Part shown: one piece after another, positions 1 through 8,537 of the stretch
Layout: each line of letters begins with the position of its first letter
How positions within the stretch are numbered: position 1 is the stretch's first letter
Origin: Mycolicibacterium flavescens
GTDB taxonomy: Bacteria > Actinomycetota > Actinomycetes > Mycobacteriales > Mycobacteriaceae
Assembly: GCA_900637135.1 (NCBI GenBank)
Contig: LR134353.1
Location: 620,001-684,000 of the forward strand
Length of the DNA: 64,000 bases
Direction: 5' to 3'
Position numbers and translations under genes: made by a program
Notes under the pieces: generated by a model
What the model saw: only the letters and a program-made list of their open reading frames with translations
The model's database searches: none
What the model was told of the DNA's origin: nothing

Positions 1-146
1 ACAGCGGTGAGGCCGGCGACATCCAGTGGAACTTCGAGAAGTTCCTGCTCGCACCGGGCGGAGCGGTCGTCAAGCGGTTCCGGCCGCGCACCGAACCCGA
101 TGCCCCCGAGGTGATCGCGGCCATCGAGGGCGTCCTGCCGCAATAG
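1..146 (+). CDS. Glutathione peroxidase family protein, C-terminal fragment
   Basis: The window opens inside this gene; the frame starting at base 3 runs 47 codons to TAG at 144-146. The fragment contains a W-N-F-E-K-F-L segment followed by a short strand, a V-K-R-F motif and a terminal helix. This matches the C-terminus of thioredoxin-fold glutathione peroxidases, where the W-N-F tryptophan and asparagine belong to the catalytic site. The catalytic Cys or Sec lies upstream, outside the window. Family members reduce organic hydroperoxides, in actinobacteria usually with thioredoxin. The partial length limits certainty. Confidence 0.8.
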   Translation, partial: SGEAGDIQWNFEKFLLAPGGAVVKRFRPRTEPDAPEVIAAIEGVLPQ

Positions 147-215
147 CGTTCGATGGCCACCAGCCATCAGCGTGTTGTAAACCGTTGCGACACCTGCGGT
201 TGCCACACTGACGGC

Positions 216-920
216 GTGGCAGGACAGCTGATCGTCTCCCTCTCCGGCATCACCGATCGAACGATGCCCGACGTCGCAGACTTCTGCGCGCAGCTCGACG
301 CCCGGGGTGTGCCGGTTTCGTTGCTGGTGGCGCCGAGGATCAAGGGCGGCTACCGGCTCGAGGAAGACGGCGCCACCGTCGAGTGGCTCGCCGCCCGGCG
401 GGACTGCGGTGGCGCCATCGTGTTACACGGCTTCGACGAAGCCGCGACCAAGAAGCGCCGCGGCGAGTTCGCGACGCTGCCCGCACACGAGGCCGGCCTG
501 CGGCTGATGGCCGCCGACCGCGTGATGGAGCACATGGGTCTGCGTACGCGGCTGTTCGCGGCACCGGGATGGACCGTATCCGATGGCACCGCACTGGTGC
601 TGCCGCGCAGGGGCTTTCGTCTTCTCGCGGGGCTGACAGACATCACCGATTTGGTTCGCGGAGCGACTGTGCGGTCGCGCGTGCTCGGTGTCGGTGGAGG
701 CTTCCTGCGCGAACCTTGGTGGTGCCGCACGCTGGTGCTGTCGGCCGAGCGGACGGCCCGGCGAGGCGGAATCGTACGAGTCGCCGTCGCCGCCCGCCAC
801 TTGCGCAGGCCGGGCATCAGACACGCGATGCTCGACGCCGTCGACCTCGCACTCATGCACCGATGCGCGCCCGATGTCTACAAGTGGTGTCCGGACGCCG
901 CAATGACCGCCGCCGCTTAG
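216..920 (+). CDS. DUF2334 / polysaccharide-deacetylase-like protein
   Basis: Encodes 234 residues. The N-terminus carries an S-G-I-T-D-R segment followed by R-G-V-P-V-S-L-L-V, the first strands of a deacetylase-like (beta/alpha) barrel, then H-G-F-D and F-A-A-P-G-W. This is the DUF2334 pattern, corresponding to Rv0784 of M. tuberculosis. An ATG at 153 is in frame, but the GTG at 216 is preferred because conserved sequence begins there. Members are thought to act on polysaccharide or peptidoglycan N-acetyl groups; the substrate is unknown. A leaderless flavin dehydrogenase gene follows 24 bases later. Confidence 0.75.
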   Translation: MAGQLIVSLSGITDRTMPDVADFCAQLDARGVPVSLLVAPRIKGGYRLEEDGATVEWLAARRDCGGAIVLHGFDEAATKKRRGEFATLPAHEAGLRLMAADRVMEHMGLRTRLFAAPGWTVSDGTALVLPRRGFRLLAGLTDITDLVRGATVRSRVLGVGGGFLREPWWCRTLVLSAERTARRGGIVRVAVAARHLRRPGIRHAMLDAVDLALMHRCAPDVYKWCPDAAMTAAA

Positions 921-931
921 CACCCGCCCGC

Positions 932-937
932 TAACGT
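932..937 (+). promoter_or_regulatory. Predicted leaderless -10 box of the flavin dehydrogenase
   Basis: TAACGT (TANNNT type) ends 7 nt before the ATG at 945, the usual distance from -10 to the transcription start in mycobacteria. The transcript would therefore begin at the start codon. This favours the ATG at 945 over the GTG at 936. Confidence 0.55.
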
Positions 938-944
938 GGCGGCC

Positions 945-2582
945 ATGGCAGATGCTGACGTCATCGTCGTCGGAGCCGGGCTGGCGGGTCTGGTGGCGGC
1001 CTGCGAGTTGGTCGAGCGCGGCCGGCGCGTACTGATCGTCGACCAGGAGAACGCCAACAACATCGGCGGCCAGGCGTACTGGTCGTTCGGCGGGCTGTTC
1101 TTCGTCGACAGCCCGGAGCAGCGGCGGCTGGGTATCCGCGACAGCCACGAGCTGGCGCTTCAAGACTGGCTCGGCTCGGCGGGCTTCGACCGGCCGGAGG
1201 ACCACTGGCCGCGCCAATGGGCGTACGCCTACGTCGATTTCGCCGCCGGCGAGAAACGCGGCTGGCTGCGCGAACGCGGCCTGCAGACGTTCCCGCTCGT
1301 CGGGTGGGCCGAGCGCGGCGGATATGATGCGCGCGGACACGGCAACTCGGTGCCGCGATTCCACATCACCTGGGGCACCGGCCCCGCGATCGTCGACATC
1401 TTCGCTCGCCGGCTGACCGGGCGGGTCCGGTACGCGCACCGGCACAAGGTCGACGAGCTCATCGTCTCCAACGGTGCCGTCGTCGGCGTTCGCGGAACGG
1501 TGCTCGAACCCTCCGACGCGGCGCGCGGCGTGGCCACCTCGCGAGAACCGGTTGGACAGTTCGAATTTCGCGCCCAGGCGGTGATCGTTGCCAGTGGCGG
1601 TATCGGGGGCAACCACGACCTGGTGCGGCAGAACTGGCCCAACCGGATGGGCCGCGTGCCCGAACAGCTGCTGTCCGGCGTGCCCGCACACGTCGACGGG
1701 CGCATGATCGGCATCACCGAAGCGGCGGGGGCGCGGGTGATTAACCGTGACCGCATGTGGCACTACACCGAGGGCATCACGAATTACGACCCGATCTGGC
1801 CGCTGCACGGGATCCGCATCCTGCCCGGGCCGTCGTCACTGTGGTTGGACGCCAACGGCAACCGGCTGCCGTCGCCGTTGTATCCCGGCTTCGACACGCT
1901 CGGCACGCTCGAACACATCGCGCAGACCGGCCAGGACTACACCTGGTTCATCCTCAACGCCCGCATCATCGCCAAGGAGTTCGCGCTGTCGGGTCAGGAA
2001 CAGAACCCCGACCTCACCGGCCGCAGCATCCGCGATGTGTTGGCCCGGGTCCGTGCCGGGGCGCCTGCGCCCGTGCAGGCGTTCGTCGACCGTGGCGTCG
2101 ACTTCGTCAGCGCCGACTCGCTGCGCGGCCTGGTGTCGGCGATGAACGACGTCCCCGATGTGCTGCCGCTGGACTACGCGACCGTCGAGGCCGAGGTCAC
2201 CGCCCGCGACCGCGAGGTGGCCAACAAATTCACCAAGGACACGCAGATCGCCTCGATCCGCGTGGCACGCAACTACCTCGGCGACCGCGTCAGCCGCGTC
2301 GTGGCACCGCACCGGTTGACCGATCCCAAGGCGGGGCCGCTGATCGCGGTGAAGTTGCACATCCTCACGCGAAAGTCGTTGGGCGGATTGGAAACTGATC
2401 TCGACGCGCGCGTGCTCAAGCCCGACGGCAACGTGTTCGACGGCCTGTTCGCCGCCGGGGAGGCGGCTGGCTTCGGCGGTGGCGGGGTGCACGGTTATCG
2501 GTCGCTGGAGGGCACGTTTCTCGGCGGCTGTGTGTTCTCCGGGCGTGCGGCGGGCCGCGCGGCCGCACGCGACACGGCCTGA
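945..2582 (+). CDS. FAD-binding dehydrogenase (fumarate reductase/KstD-like flavoprotein)
   Basis: A 545-residue flavoprotein. The N-terminal dinucleotide-binding motif G-A-G-L-A-G is at residues 10-15, followed by an acidic strand end typical for the FAD ribose. Near the C-terminus a G-L-F-A-A-G-E-A-A-G-F-G-G-G-G segment forms the second FAD contact of the FAD_binding_2 (succinate dehydrogenase/fumarate reductase flavoprotein) family. The M. tuberculosis equivalent is Rv0785, annotated as an FAD-binding dehydrogenase. The substrate cannot be read from the sequence; 3-ketosteroid dehydrogenases are relatives. No signal peptide is seen, so it is probably cytosolic. Confidence 0.88.
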   Translation: MADADVIVVGAGLAGLVAACELVERGRRVLIVDQENANNIGGQAYWSFGGLFFVDSPEQRRLGIRDSHELALQDWLGSAGFDRPEDHWPRQWAYAYVDFAAGEKRGWLRERGLQTFPLVGWAERGGYDARGHGNSVPRFHITWGTGPAIVDIFARRLTGRVRYAHRHKVDELIVSNGAVVGVRGTVLEPSDAARGVATSREPVGQFEFRAQAVIVASGGIGGNHDLVRQNWPNRMGRVPEQLLSGVPAHVDGRMIGITEAAGARVINRDRMWHYTEGITNYDPIWPLHGIRILPGPSSLWLDANGNRLPSPLYPGFDTLGTLEHIAQTGQDYTWFILNARIIAKEFALSGQEQNPDLTGRSIRDVLARVRAGAPAPVQAFVDRGVDFVSADSLRGLVSAMNDVPDVLPLDYATVEAEVTARDREVANKFTKDTQIASIRVARNYLGDRVSRVVAPHRLTDPKAGPLIAVKLHILTRKSLGGLETDLDARVLKPDGNVFDGLFAAGEAAGFGGGGVHGYRSLEGTFLGGCVFSGRAAGRAAARDTA

Positions 2583-2599
2583 CTTCGAAGAACCGCGAA

Positions 2600-3253
2600 T
2601 CAGAATTGCGTGCCGTCCTCGGGTTCGAGCACCTGGAAATCGGTGTCGGTCATCTCGGTTAGCCGGCTGTAGAAGATCCCGCGGGCGCTCGGATCGATGA
2701 TTCCCTGATGGATGGGCACCGCATGCGTCGGCGCCACCTCGCGCAGGTAATCGACCGCTTCGGAGATCTTCATCCACGGCGCGGCCGCGGGGGTGGCGAG
2801 CACGTCGACCGGTTCGCCGGGCGCGTACAGGGCGTCACCGGGATGCATGAGCCGGGCGCGATGGGTGCCGTCGTCGACGAGGTAGGAGATGTTGTCGATG
2901 ACCGGCAGCTCCGGGTGGATCACCGCGTGCTTGCCGCCGACGCCCCGCACGGTCAGGTGGTCGATGGTAAGGACGTCGCCGACGTTGACCGCGCGCCAGG
3001 GGTCGCCGAGTTGCGCGGCGGTCTGCGGATCGGCGTACAAGGCGGCCTGTGGGTTGGCGTCGAGCAGGGCCGGCAGCCGCTCGGTGTCGGCGTGGTCGGG
3101 ATGCTGATGGGTGACCAGGATCGCCGACAGGCCGGTGATGCCCTCGAATCCGTGCGAAAAGACGCCGGGGTCGAACAGGATCGTCGCTTCGTCGCCGGAA
3201 TCACTCTTGAAATTGGCCAGTAAGCATGAATGTCCGAAATGGGTCAATTGCAT
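2600..3253 (-). CDS. Metallo-beta-lactamase-fold hydrolase
   Basis: 217 residues beginning M-Q-L-T-H-F-G-H-S-C. The zinc-binding signature H-Q-H-P-D-H is at residues 49-54, and further conserved histidine/aspartate positions (H-P-G-D) occur in the C-terminal half. This places it in the UPF0173/L-ascorbate lactonase-like subgroup of metallo-beta-lactamase-fold enzymes. An open frame continues upstream of the ATG, but that segment is low-complexity and overlaps the divergent gene, so the short start is used. It converges on the flavin dehydrogenase with 17 bases between stops. Substrate unknown. Confidence 0.85.
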   Translation of the reverse strand: MQLTHFGHSCLLANFKSDSGDEATILFDPGVFSHGFEGITGLSAILVTHQHPDHADTERLPALLDANPQAALYADPQTAAQLGDPWRAVNVGDVLTIDHLTVRGVGGKHAVIHPELPVIDNISYLVDDGTHRARLMHPGDALYAPGEPVDVLATPAAAPWMKISEAVDYLREVAPTHAVPIHQGIIDPSARGIFYSRLTEMTDTDFQVLEPEDGTQF

Positions 3254-3299
3254 GCCTATATTGTGGCGGCGCCGGCCGTGTTCAGGGGGTAGTTGAGTC

Positions 3300-3977
3300 G
3301 TGCGATTGCTGCTTGCAGTGGCCCTCGCCGCGTTCGGCGTGGCGTTGACGGTCGGCCCTGTGCCCGGCCCACCCGCGCGGGCGGTCCCCGGCGTATGCCC
3401 GCCGATCTGCGATGCGATCCCGGATGTGGCATGGCCCACCTCCAGCGCGCTGCCGCTTGCCTCGGTGTACCGGTGGCCGGGGCTGGCCGGGCTGGCGGTC
3501 ACCGCCCCCGCGCCGCGGTTTCTGTTCGAGGAACTCTGCGCCAGCCCGCCCGTGCCTGCCGACCCGCGCGACTACGTCGTGGCTGCCAGGGCGCAAGTGA
3601 CCAATCCGGCTGGTCAGTGGCATTTGCGGGCGCAGGTGCTGCACTGGCGCGGGGATGTCGCGCACAACGGGCCCCTCACCCGCTCGGTGCTCAGCTCGGC
3701 GCAGTTGCGGCTGCGGACCTGCCAGTTGACGGCGCCTCTGGTGTCGCCGTCGATTACCACCGCCGATCCTGAGCGCCTCGCCGCGGTGATCAGCGTCTCG
3801 GGACAGAAGGTGGTGCACCAGTATCTGCTGGCCCATCCCACCAGCGGCAGCCTCGTCGAACTCGCACTGTGGTCGACGCTGCCCCTGCAGGTGCCATGGC
3901 CGCCGATGCCCGACGCGCAAGTGCTCGACGCGCTGGCCGCCCCGTTGTGCGACGCGTATCTCGGTTCGTGCCGGTGA
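3300..3977 (+). CDS. Secreted protein of unknown function
   Basis: 225 residues with a clear N-terminal signal sequence: a short positive start, a hydrophobic stretch of leucine/alanine/valine and an A-R-A cleavage site near residue 28. The mature part has several cysteines (V-C-P-P-I-C-D, E-L-C, L-R-T-C, P-L-C and G-S-C at the end), consistent with disulfide-stabilised export. No catalytic motif is recognised. It sits just upstream of purS on the same strand in the position of Rv0787, but purS has its own promoter. Start is GTG at 3300. Confidence 0.7.
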   Translation: MRLLLAVALAAFGVALTVGPVPGPPARAVPGVCPPICDAIPDVAWPTSSALPLASVYRWPGLAGLAVTAPAPRFLFEELCASPPVPADPRDYVVAARAQVTNPAGQWHLRAQVLHWRGDVAHNGPLTRSVLSSAQLRLRTCQLTAPLVSPSITTADPERLAAVISVSGQKVVHQYLLAHPTSGSLVELALWSTLPLQVPWPPMPDAQVLDALAAPLCDAYLGSCR

Positions 3978-4000
3978 GTCGCGCGCGACGGAACCGCCGG

Positions 4001-4006
4001 TACAGT
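4001..4006 (+). promoter_or_regulatory. Predicted leaderless -10 box of purS
   Basis: TACAGT lies 6 nt before the purS GTG at 4013, placing the transcription start on the start codon. No Shine-Dalgarno sequence is present, consistent with a leaderless purS-purQ transcript. Confidence 0.6.
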
Positions 4007-4012
4007 TGACGC

Positions 4013-4252
4013 GTGGCAAGGGTGGTGGTGCACGTGATGCCCAAGGCCGAGATCCTCGACCCGCAGGGGCAGGCGATCGTCGGCGCATTGGGCCGTCTGG
4101 GTTTCAACGGCGTCTCAGATGTTCGGCAGGGCAAGCGTTTTGAGCTCGAGGTCGATGACAGCATCGACGACGACACCCTGGCCGAGATCGCGGAATCGCT
4201 GCTGGCGAACACCGTGATCGAGGACTGGTCGGTCAGCAGGGAGCAATCATGA
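4013..4252 (+). CDS. purS: Phosphoribosylformylglycinamidine synthase subunit PurS
   Basis: A 79-residue subunit of FGAM synthase, the fourth step of de novo purine synthesis. The protein starts [11 protein letters not shown] and contains the family's D-P-Q-G and G-F-x-G-V-x-x-V-R-x-G-K segments. PurS dimers bridge PurL and PurQ and help channel ammonia. The stop codon overlaps the purQ start (ATGA), so translation is coupled. The small PurL encoded 5.4 kb downstream needs both PurS and PurQ, so the complex is assembled from two separate transcripts. Confidence 0.96.
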   Translation: MARVVVHVMPKAEILDPQGQAIVGALGRLGFNGVSDVRQGKRFELEVDDSIDDDTLAEIAESLLANTVIEDWSVSREQS

Positions 4253-4923
4253 CGGCACGTGTGGGCGTCATCACATTTCCGGGCACCCTCGACGACGTCG
4301 ACGCCGCACGCGCCGTTCGGTTGGCAGGCGCCGAGCCCGTTTCACTGTGGCATGCCGATGCCGATCTGAAGAGCGTCGACGCCGTGGTGGTGCCCGGCGG
4401 GTTCTCCTACGGGGACTATCTGCGCGCCGGAGCGATCGCGAAGTTCGCACCGGTGATGGGCGAGGTCATCCGGGCTGCCGATGGCGGCATGCCGGTTCTG
4501 GGGATCTGCAACGGTTTTCAGGTGCTGTGCGAGTCCGGCCTGTTGCCGGGCGCGTTGACCCGCAACGTCGGGCTGCACTTTGTCTGCCGCGACATCTGGT
4601 TGGAAGTGGCGTCAAACTCCTCGGCGTGGACATCGCGGTACGAGGCCGGCGCCGACGTGCTGATTCCGCTGAAGTCCGGCGAGGGCCGGTACGTGGCCAG
4701 CGACAAGGTGCTCGACGAGCTCGAGGGCGAAGGTCGCGTGGTGTTCCGGTACCGCGACAACCCCAACGGCTCACAGCGCAACATCGCAGGCATCAGCTCG
4801 GCCAACGGACGCGTCGTGGGCCTGATGCCGCATCCCGAACACGCCACCGAGGCGCTGACCGGACCGTCCGACGACGGGCTGGGCCTTTTCTACAGCGCAC
4901 TCGACGGCGTCCTCAGCGCGTAG
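4249..4923 (+). CDS. purQ: Phosphoribosylformylglycinamidine synthase glutaminase subunit PurQ
   Basis: 224 residues of a class I (triad) glutamine amidotransferase supplying ammonia to PurL. The nucleophile Cys87 lies in the G-I-C-N-G-F elbow; the histidine and glutamate of the triad are in the P-H-P-E-H segment near the C-terminus. The length is typical of the stand-alone subunit. It overlaps purS by four bases (ATGA). Downstream it converges on the encapsulin gene with 17 bases between stops; in M. tuberculosis several genes, including an insertion element, lie between these two loci. Confidence 0.97.
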   Translation: MTARVGVITFPGTLDDVDAARAVRLAGAEPVSLWHADADLKSVDAVVVPGGFSYGDYLRAGAIAKFAPVMGEVIRAADGGMPVLGICNGFQVLCESGLLPGALTRNVGLHFVCRDIWLEVASNSSAWTSRYEAGADVLIPLKSGEGRYVASDKVLDELEGEGRVVFRYRDNPNGSQRNIAGISSANGRVVGLMPHPEHATEALTGPSDDGLGLFYSALDGVLSA

Positions 4924-4940
4924 GACGCGGGCGAAGAAGG

Positions 4941-5738
4941 TCACGGGGTCAGGGCCACCGAGGCCTCGGCGGTGTAGCACAGGAACGTCAGCGTCTCCTC
5001 CAGATACAACTGCACGGTTCCCGCGTCGTGCGACAGGTAGCCGATCGACACGTCGGTGCCCAGCTGCAGGTCGAAATCGCCTCCACGCGTTGACAACACG
5101 AACGCGCCATCGATGGCGGGCGCCCAGATGATATCGCCGTCGACCAGCCGGTTGAGGTGCTCGCGGATCGGATAGCCGTGCTGCGTGGTTTCGCTGACCT
5201 TCGTGTACACCTCTGCCGACAGCAGTACCGAATACGGCCCGTCCACACCGGAGAGCCGCAACTCGGAAAGCGCCTGGGAGATGACGTCGGGGATATCGCG
5301 CTCGTCGTCGGGCAGCGCGAGCGCGGTGTTGGAACTGCACGCCCGGATGCCTTCGATCGACGCCGCTTCATAGCCCTCGAAGATCGCCCGGTCCTCGGCG
5401 AACGCCAGTTTCATGGCCGCGTCCTTGACCGGATCCCAGTCCGAGTCCTGCGAACCGCGCTCGACATCGTCGATCGCGGCGCGCGACACCGTGAACGGCA
5501 CGCGCAGTCGCACCAGCGGTTTGGCCTCCCGCAGGTGCGCGACCACGCCGTCGCCCGGAGGCGTCACGTCACGCAGGTGGCCGGTGCTGATCGCTGCCTT
5601 GACGGGCCCACCCGGCTCGCTGACGTCCACCACACGACGACCGGCGATGTGGCGCTTGAATGTTCGTGTCGCCTCGAGCTCGATCTCGGCCCAGGCCTCC
5701 TCGGTGACCGGCGCAAGGTCGCGGTACAGGTTGTTCAT
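4941..5738 (-). CDS. Encapsulin shell protein (Cfp29-like)
   Basis: 265 residues, the same length as M. tuberculosis Cfp29 (Rv0798c). It begins M-N-N-L-Y-R-D-L-A-P-V and follows the HK97-type capsid fold of encapsulins, with the N-terminal helix that lines the shell interior and binds cargo peptides. The protein self-assembles into a protein nanocompartment. The start codon overlaps the stop of the upstream dye-decolorising peroxidase (TGATG), and an A-A-A-G-G-A Shine-Dalgarno lies about 8 bases before it, so shell and cargo are made from one transcript. Homologues also carry BfrB or FolB; neither is in this window. Confidence 0.95.
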   Translation of the reverse strand: MNNLYRDLAPVTEEAWAEIELEATRTFKRHIAGRRVVDVSEPGGPVKAAISTGHLRDVTPPGDGVVAHLREAKPLVRLRVPFTVSRAAIDDVERGSQDSDWDPVKDAAMKLAFAEDRAIFEGYEAASIEGIRACSSNTALALPDDERDIPDVISQALSELRLSGVDGPYSVLLSAEVYTKVSETTQHGYPIREHLNRLVDGDIIWAPAIDGAFVLSTRGGDFDLQLGTDVSIGYLSHDAGTVQLYLEETLTFLCYTAEASVALTP

Positions 5739-6772
5739 CAGCGGGTTCCTTTCAGGCTGCCGATGGCCAGCGAGCCCTCGTATTCGGCGGAGGTGGCCAC
5801 GGGCGGCGCCGGTTCGTCCTGATCGGCGCCGACCGAATTGGGCAGTGGGGGAGGATCGTCGAGGAAGTCGAGGCTCGGGGTGAAGAACAAGCCGCCCGTC
5901 AACGCGGTCGAGAAGTCCAGGATGCGATCGGTGTTGCCGGGCGGGTCGCCGAGGAACATGTTGTCGAGCATCTGCTCGGTGACGACCGGCGTCCGCGAAT
6001 ACCCGATGAAGTAGGTGCCGAACTCGCCCTTGCCGACCTGTCCGAACGGCATGTTGTGCCGCACGATCTTCAGTTCGTTGCCGTCGTCGTCGATGATCAC
6101 GTTGAGCGCGACATGGGAATCGGTCGGTTTGACCGCATCGTCGAGTTCGATGTCGTCGAGCTTGGTGCGCCCGATCACCCGCTCCTGGTCCTCCACCGAC
6201 AGCGAGTTCCACGCGGCCATGTCGTGCACGTACTTCTGCACGTGCACATAACAGCCGCGCGCGAAATCGGGGTCCTCGTCGCCGATCTGGGTGGCCGAGC
6301 GCGCGAGCGGACCGTCGGGGTTCTCGGTGCCGTCGACGAAACCCATCAGGTCGCGGTTGTCGAAGAACCTGAAGCCGTGCGTTTCGTCGACGATCGCGAT
6401 CGCACCGTCCATGGCATCGACCAGCTTGGTGGCCAGCTCGAAGCAGACGTCCATCGACTCCGCCCGGATATGGAACAACACGTCGCCCTCGGTGGCCGGG
6501 GCGTGGTGGCGGTCGCCGCGGATCTCGGTGAAGGGGTGCAGTTCGGCCGGTCGAGGGCCGGTGAACAGCCGGTCCCAGGCCTTCGAGCCGATCGAGGTGA
6601 CCGCCGATAGCCGCTTGGCCGGGTCGCGGAAACCTATGGCCCGCACCAGCCCCGAGATATCGGGCAACGTGTCGTGCACGGTTGCCTCCCCACCGTCGAC
6701 GATCGTCGCCACCAGGAAGACGGCCGCAGGCGTCAACGGTTCGAGCACCGGTTGGGGCTGGATCTCGGGCAC
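5738..6772 (-). CDS. Dye-decolorising peroxidase, encapsulin cargo
   Basis: 344 residues, a B-type DyP haem peroxidase. The signature G-F-V-D-G-T-E is at 144-150 with catalytic Asp147. The proximal haem ligand should be His220 and the distal arginine Arg238; their spacing of 18 and the distance to Asp147 match the canonical family set. The last residues form a Pro/Ala-rich linker and the tail S-L-A-I-G-S-L-K-G (about 334-342), the classic encapsulin cargo-loading peptide. It is expressed first in a two-gene operon with the shell protein. Start is a GTG with a leaderless-type promoter. Confidence 0.95.
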   Translation of the reverse strand: MPEIQPQPVLEPLTPAAVFLVATIVDGGEATVHDTLPDISGLVRAIGFRDPAKRLSAVTSIGSKAWDRLFTGPRPAELHPFTEIRGDRHHAPATEGDVLFHIRAESMDVCFELATKLVDAMDGAIAIVDETHGFRFFDNRDLMGFVDGTENPDGPLARSATQIGDEDPDFARGCYVHVQKYVHDMAAWNSLSVEDQERVIGRTKLDDIELDDAVKPTDSHVALNVIIDDDGNELKIVRHNMPFGQVGKGEFGTYFIGYSRTPVVTEQMLDNMFLGDPPGNTDRILDFSTALTGGLFFTPSLDFLDDPPPLPNSVGADQDEPAPPVATSAEYEGSLAIGSLKGTR

Positions 6773-6778
6773 ATCTGG

Positions 6779-6784
6779 ACCCTA
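6779..6784 (-). promoter_or_regulatory. Predicted leaderless -10 box of the DyP-encapsulin operon
   Basis: Read on the minus strand the hexamer is TAGGGT, six nucleotides before the GTG of the peroxidase gene. It sits in a 49-base divergent gap shared with the pepC promoter. Confidence 0.5.
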
Positions 6785-6821
6785 GCGTCATTGATCTTGA
6801 TTCACCGGTAAAGATGAAGGA

Positions 6822-8093
6822 ATGGCAGCTAGCCCCCAGAGCCTCTGCGAGTTCATCGACGCGTCGCCGTCGCCGTACCACGTCTGCGAGACGGCTGCGT
6901 CGCGCCTGCGCGAGGCCGGCTTTCGCGAACTGTCCGAAGCCGACGCCTGGCCCACCCACGGCGACTTCTTCGTCGTGCGGGCCGGATCGCTGATCGCCTG
7001 GCGGACCGACGGGGGTAGCCGTAACTCCCCGTTTCGGATCGTCGGCGCCCACACCGACAGCCCGAACCTTCGGGTCAAACAGCACCCTGACCGGTTCGTC
7101 GCCGGCTGGCGGGTGGTCGCGCTGCAGCCTTACGGCGGCGCGTGGCTGAACTCGTGGCTCGACCGCGATCTGGGGATCAGCGGCCGGTTGTCGGTGCGCA
7201 CCGGCAGTGGACTGGTGCACCGGCTCATCCGGATCGACGAACCGATCCTGCGGGTGCCGCAACTGGCCATCCACCTCGCCGAGGACCGCAAGGCCGTCGA
7301 GCTGAACCCGCAGCGCCACGTCAACGCGGTGTGGGGCGCGGACCCTGCAGGCCAGAAGGGACCGAGGTCCTTCCTCGAACACGTGGCCGAGCATGCAGAG
7401 GTGGCGGCCGACGACGTGCTGGGCGCCGACCTGATGACCCATGACCTGGCCCCGTCGCGGCTCGTCGGCGCCGACCGCGACCTGGTGAGCGCCCCGCGGC
7501 TGGACAACCAGGTGACCTGCTACGCGGGGCTCGAGGCGTTCCTGGCGGCCGAGCCGAGCGGATATTCGCCGGTGCTGGTGCTCTTCGACCACGAGGAGGT
7601 CGGCTCGCAGTCCGACCACGGCGCCCAGTCCGACCTGTTGTTGACCGTGCTCGAGCGCCTCACGCTCAGCGCGGGCGGCGGGCGCGAGGACTTCCTGCGG
7701 CGCCTGCCCGGCTCGATGGTGGCGTCCGGCGACATGGCGCACGCCACGCACCCGAACTACCCGGAGCGCCACGAACCGGGACACCTGATCGAGGTCAATG
7801 CGGGACCGGTGCTCAAGGTGCAGCCGAACCTTCGGTACGCCACCGACGGGCGCACCGCCGCGGCGTTCGCGCTGGCGTGCGCGCAAGCCGGGGTGCCGCT
7901 GCAGCGCTACGAACACCGGGCCGACCTGCCGTGCGGGTCGACGGTCGGGCCGATGACCGCGGCGCGCACCGGCATCCCGACCGTCGACGTCGGTGCTCCG
8001 CAGCTGGCCATGCATTCCGCTCGGGAGGTGATGGGCGCCGGCGACGTCACCGCCTATGCCGCGGCGTTGACGGCGTTTCTGTCACCGCGGTGA
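6822..8093 (+). CDS. pepC: M18-family aminopeptidase
   Basis: 423 residues matching M18 metallo-aminopeptidases (Rv0800 PepC). The N-terminal S-P-S-P-Y-H segment is the family hallmark. Metal ligands are visible in G-A-H-T-D-S-P, D-N-Q, the acidic D-H-E-E-V-G-S segment and M-H-S near the C-terminus. It forms large oligomers that remove N-terminal residues from cytosolic peptides and needs zinc or cobalt. AAGGA lies directly before the ATG, too close for an ideal ribosome-binding site. It is divergent from the DyP-encapsulin operon. Confidence 0.93.
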   Translation: MAASPQSLCEFIDASPSPYHVCETAASRLREAGFRELSEADAWPTHGDFFVVRAGSLIAWRTDGGSRNSPFRIVGAHTDSPNLRVKQHPDRFVAGWRVVALQPYGGAWLNSWLDRDLGISGRLSVRTGSGLVHRLIRIDEPILRVPQLAIHLAEDRKAVELNPQRHVNAVWGADPAGQKGPRSFLEHVAEHAEVAADDVLGADLMTHDLAPSRLVGADRDLVSAPRLDNQVTCYAGLEAFLAAEPSGYSPVLVLFDHEEVGSQSDHGAQSDLLLTVLERLTLSAGGGREDFLRRLPGSMVASGDMAHATHPNYPERHEPGHLIEVNAGPVLKVQPNLRYATDGRTAAAFALACAQAGVPLQRYEHRADLPCGSTVGPMTAARTGIPTVDVGAPQLAMHSAREVMGAGDVTAYAAALTAFLSPR

Positions 8094-8095
8094 TC

Positions 8096-8101
8096 TAGGG
8101 T
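8096..8101 (+). promoter_or_regulatory. Predicted leaderless -10 box of the VOC protein
   Basis: TAGGGT ends six nucleotides before the ATG at 8108; the hexamer overlaps the very end of the pepC region. Confidence 0.5.
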
Positions 8102-8107
8102 CGGCGC

Positions 8108-8464
8108 ATGACCCTCGCCGTGTTCAACGTCACCTTCGACAGCACCGATCCAGACCGGCTCGCCGAGTGGTGGGCCCGTGCGCTGGGCGGCGAGGTAAAC
8201 CCAATGGCGCCAGGTTTTTTCGTGACGGTCTCGCAGCCGGGCAGCGCTACCGGCCTCGGCTTCCAAAAGGTCGACGATCCCACCCCGGGTAAGAATCGTC
8301 TCCATCTCGACCTCGGCGCCGACGACATCGAGCCGGAGGTCAAGCGGCTCGTCGACCTCGGGGCCACCGAACTCGGGCGGCACAGCATGGGTGATTTCGG
8401 ATGGGTGGTGCTGGCCGATCCGGACGGCAACCAGTTCTGCATCGGCTCGGCCGACCACCCCTGA
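8108..8464 (+). CDS. Glyoxalase/bleomycin-resistance (VOC) family protein
   Basis: 118 residues forming one vicinal-oxygen-chelate unit with paired beta-alpha-beta-beta-beta modules. It starts with F-N-V-T-F-D-S-T-D and contains the second-module strand H-L-D-L-G-A-D-D and the closing D-P-D-G-N-Q-F-C segment. It corresponds to Rv0801. VOC proteins are metal-dependent lyases, dioxygenases or antibiotic binders; nothing here fixes the substrate. It has its own leaderless promoter immediately after pepC. Confidence 0.85.
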   Translation: MTLAVFNVTFDSTDPDRLAEWWARALGGEVNPMAPGFFVTVSQPGSATGLGFQKVDDPTPGKNRLHLDLGADDIEPEVKRLVDLGATELGRHSMGDFGWVVLADPDGNQFCIGSADHP

Positions 8465-8524
8465 TCGCACGCTCGGTAAGCGGGACCGCTGAATGTTTTG
8501 CGGGTGTAAACCAGGCGCGCCCCC

Positions 8525-8530
8525 TAACGT
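8525..8530 (+). promoter_or_regulatory. Predicted leaderless -10 box of the beta-lactamase-like gene
   Basis: TAACGT ends seven nucleotides before the GTG at 8538. This supports GTG 8538 over the upstream in-frame ATG at 8493, which would place a non-signal-like stretch before the signal peptide. Confidence 0.5.
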
Positions 8531-8537
8531 CGATCCT

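Noticed and set aside
4941..8015. A single minus-strand open frame of more than 1000 codons covering encapsulin and beyond
   Set aside because: Only the last 265 codons match encapsulin; the rest lies antisense to pepC and in another frame of DyP, as expected for high-GC overprinting.
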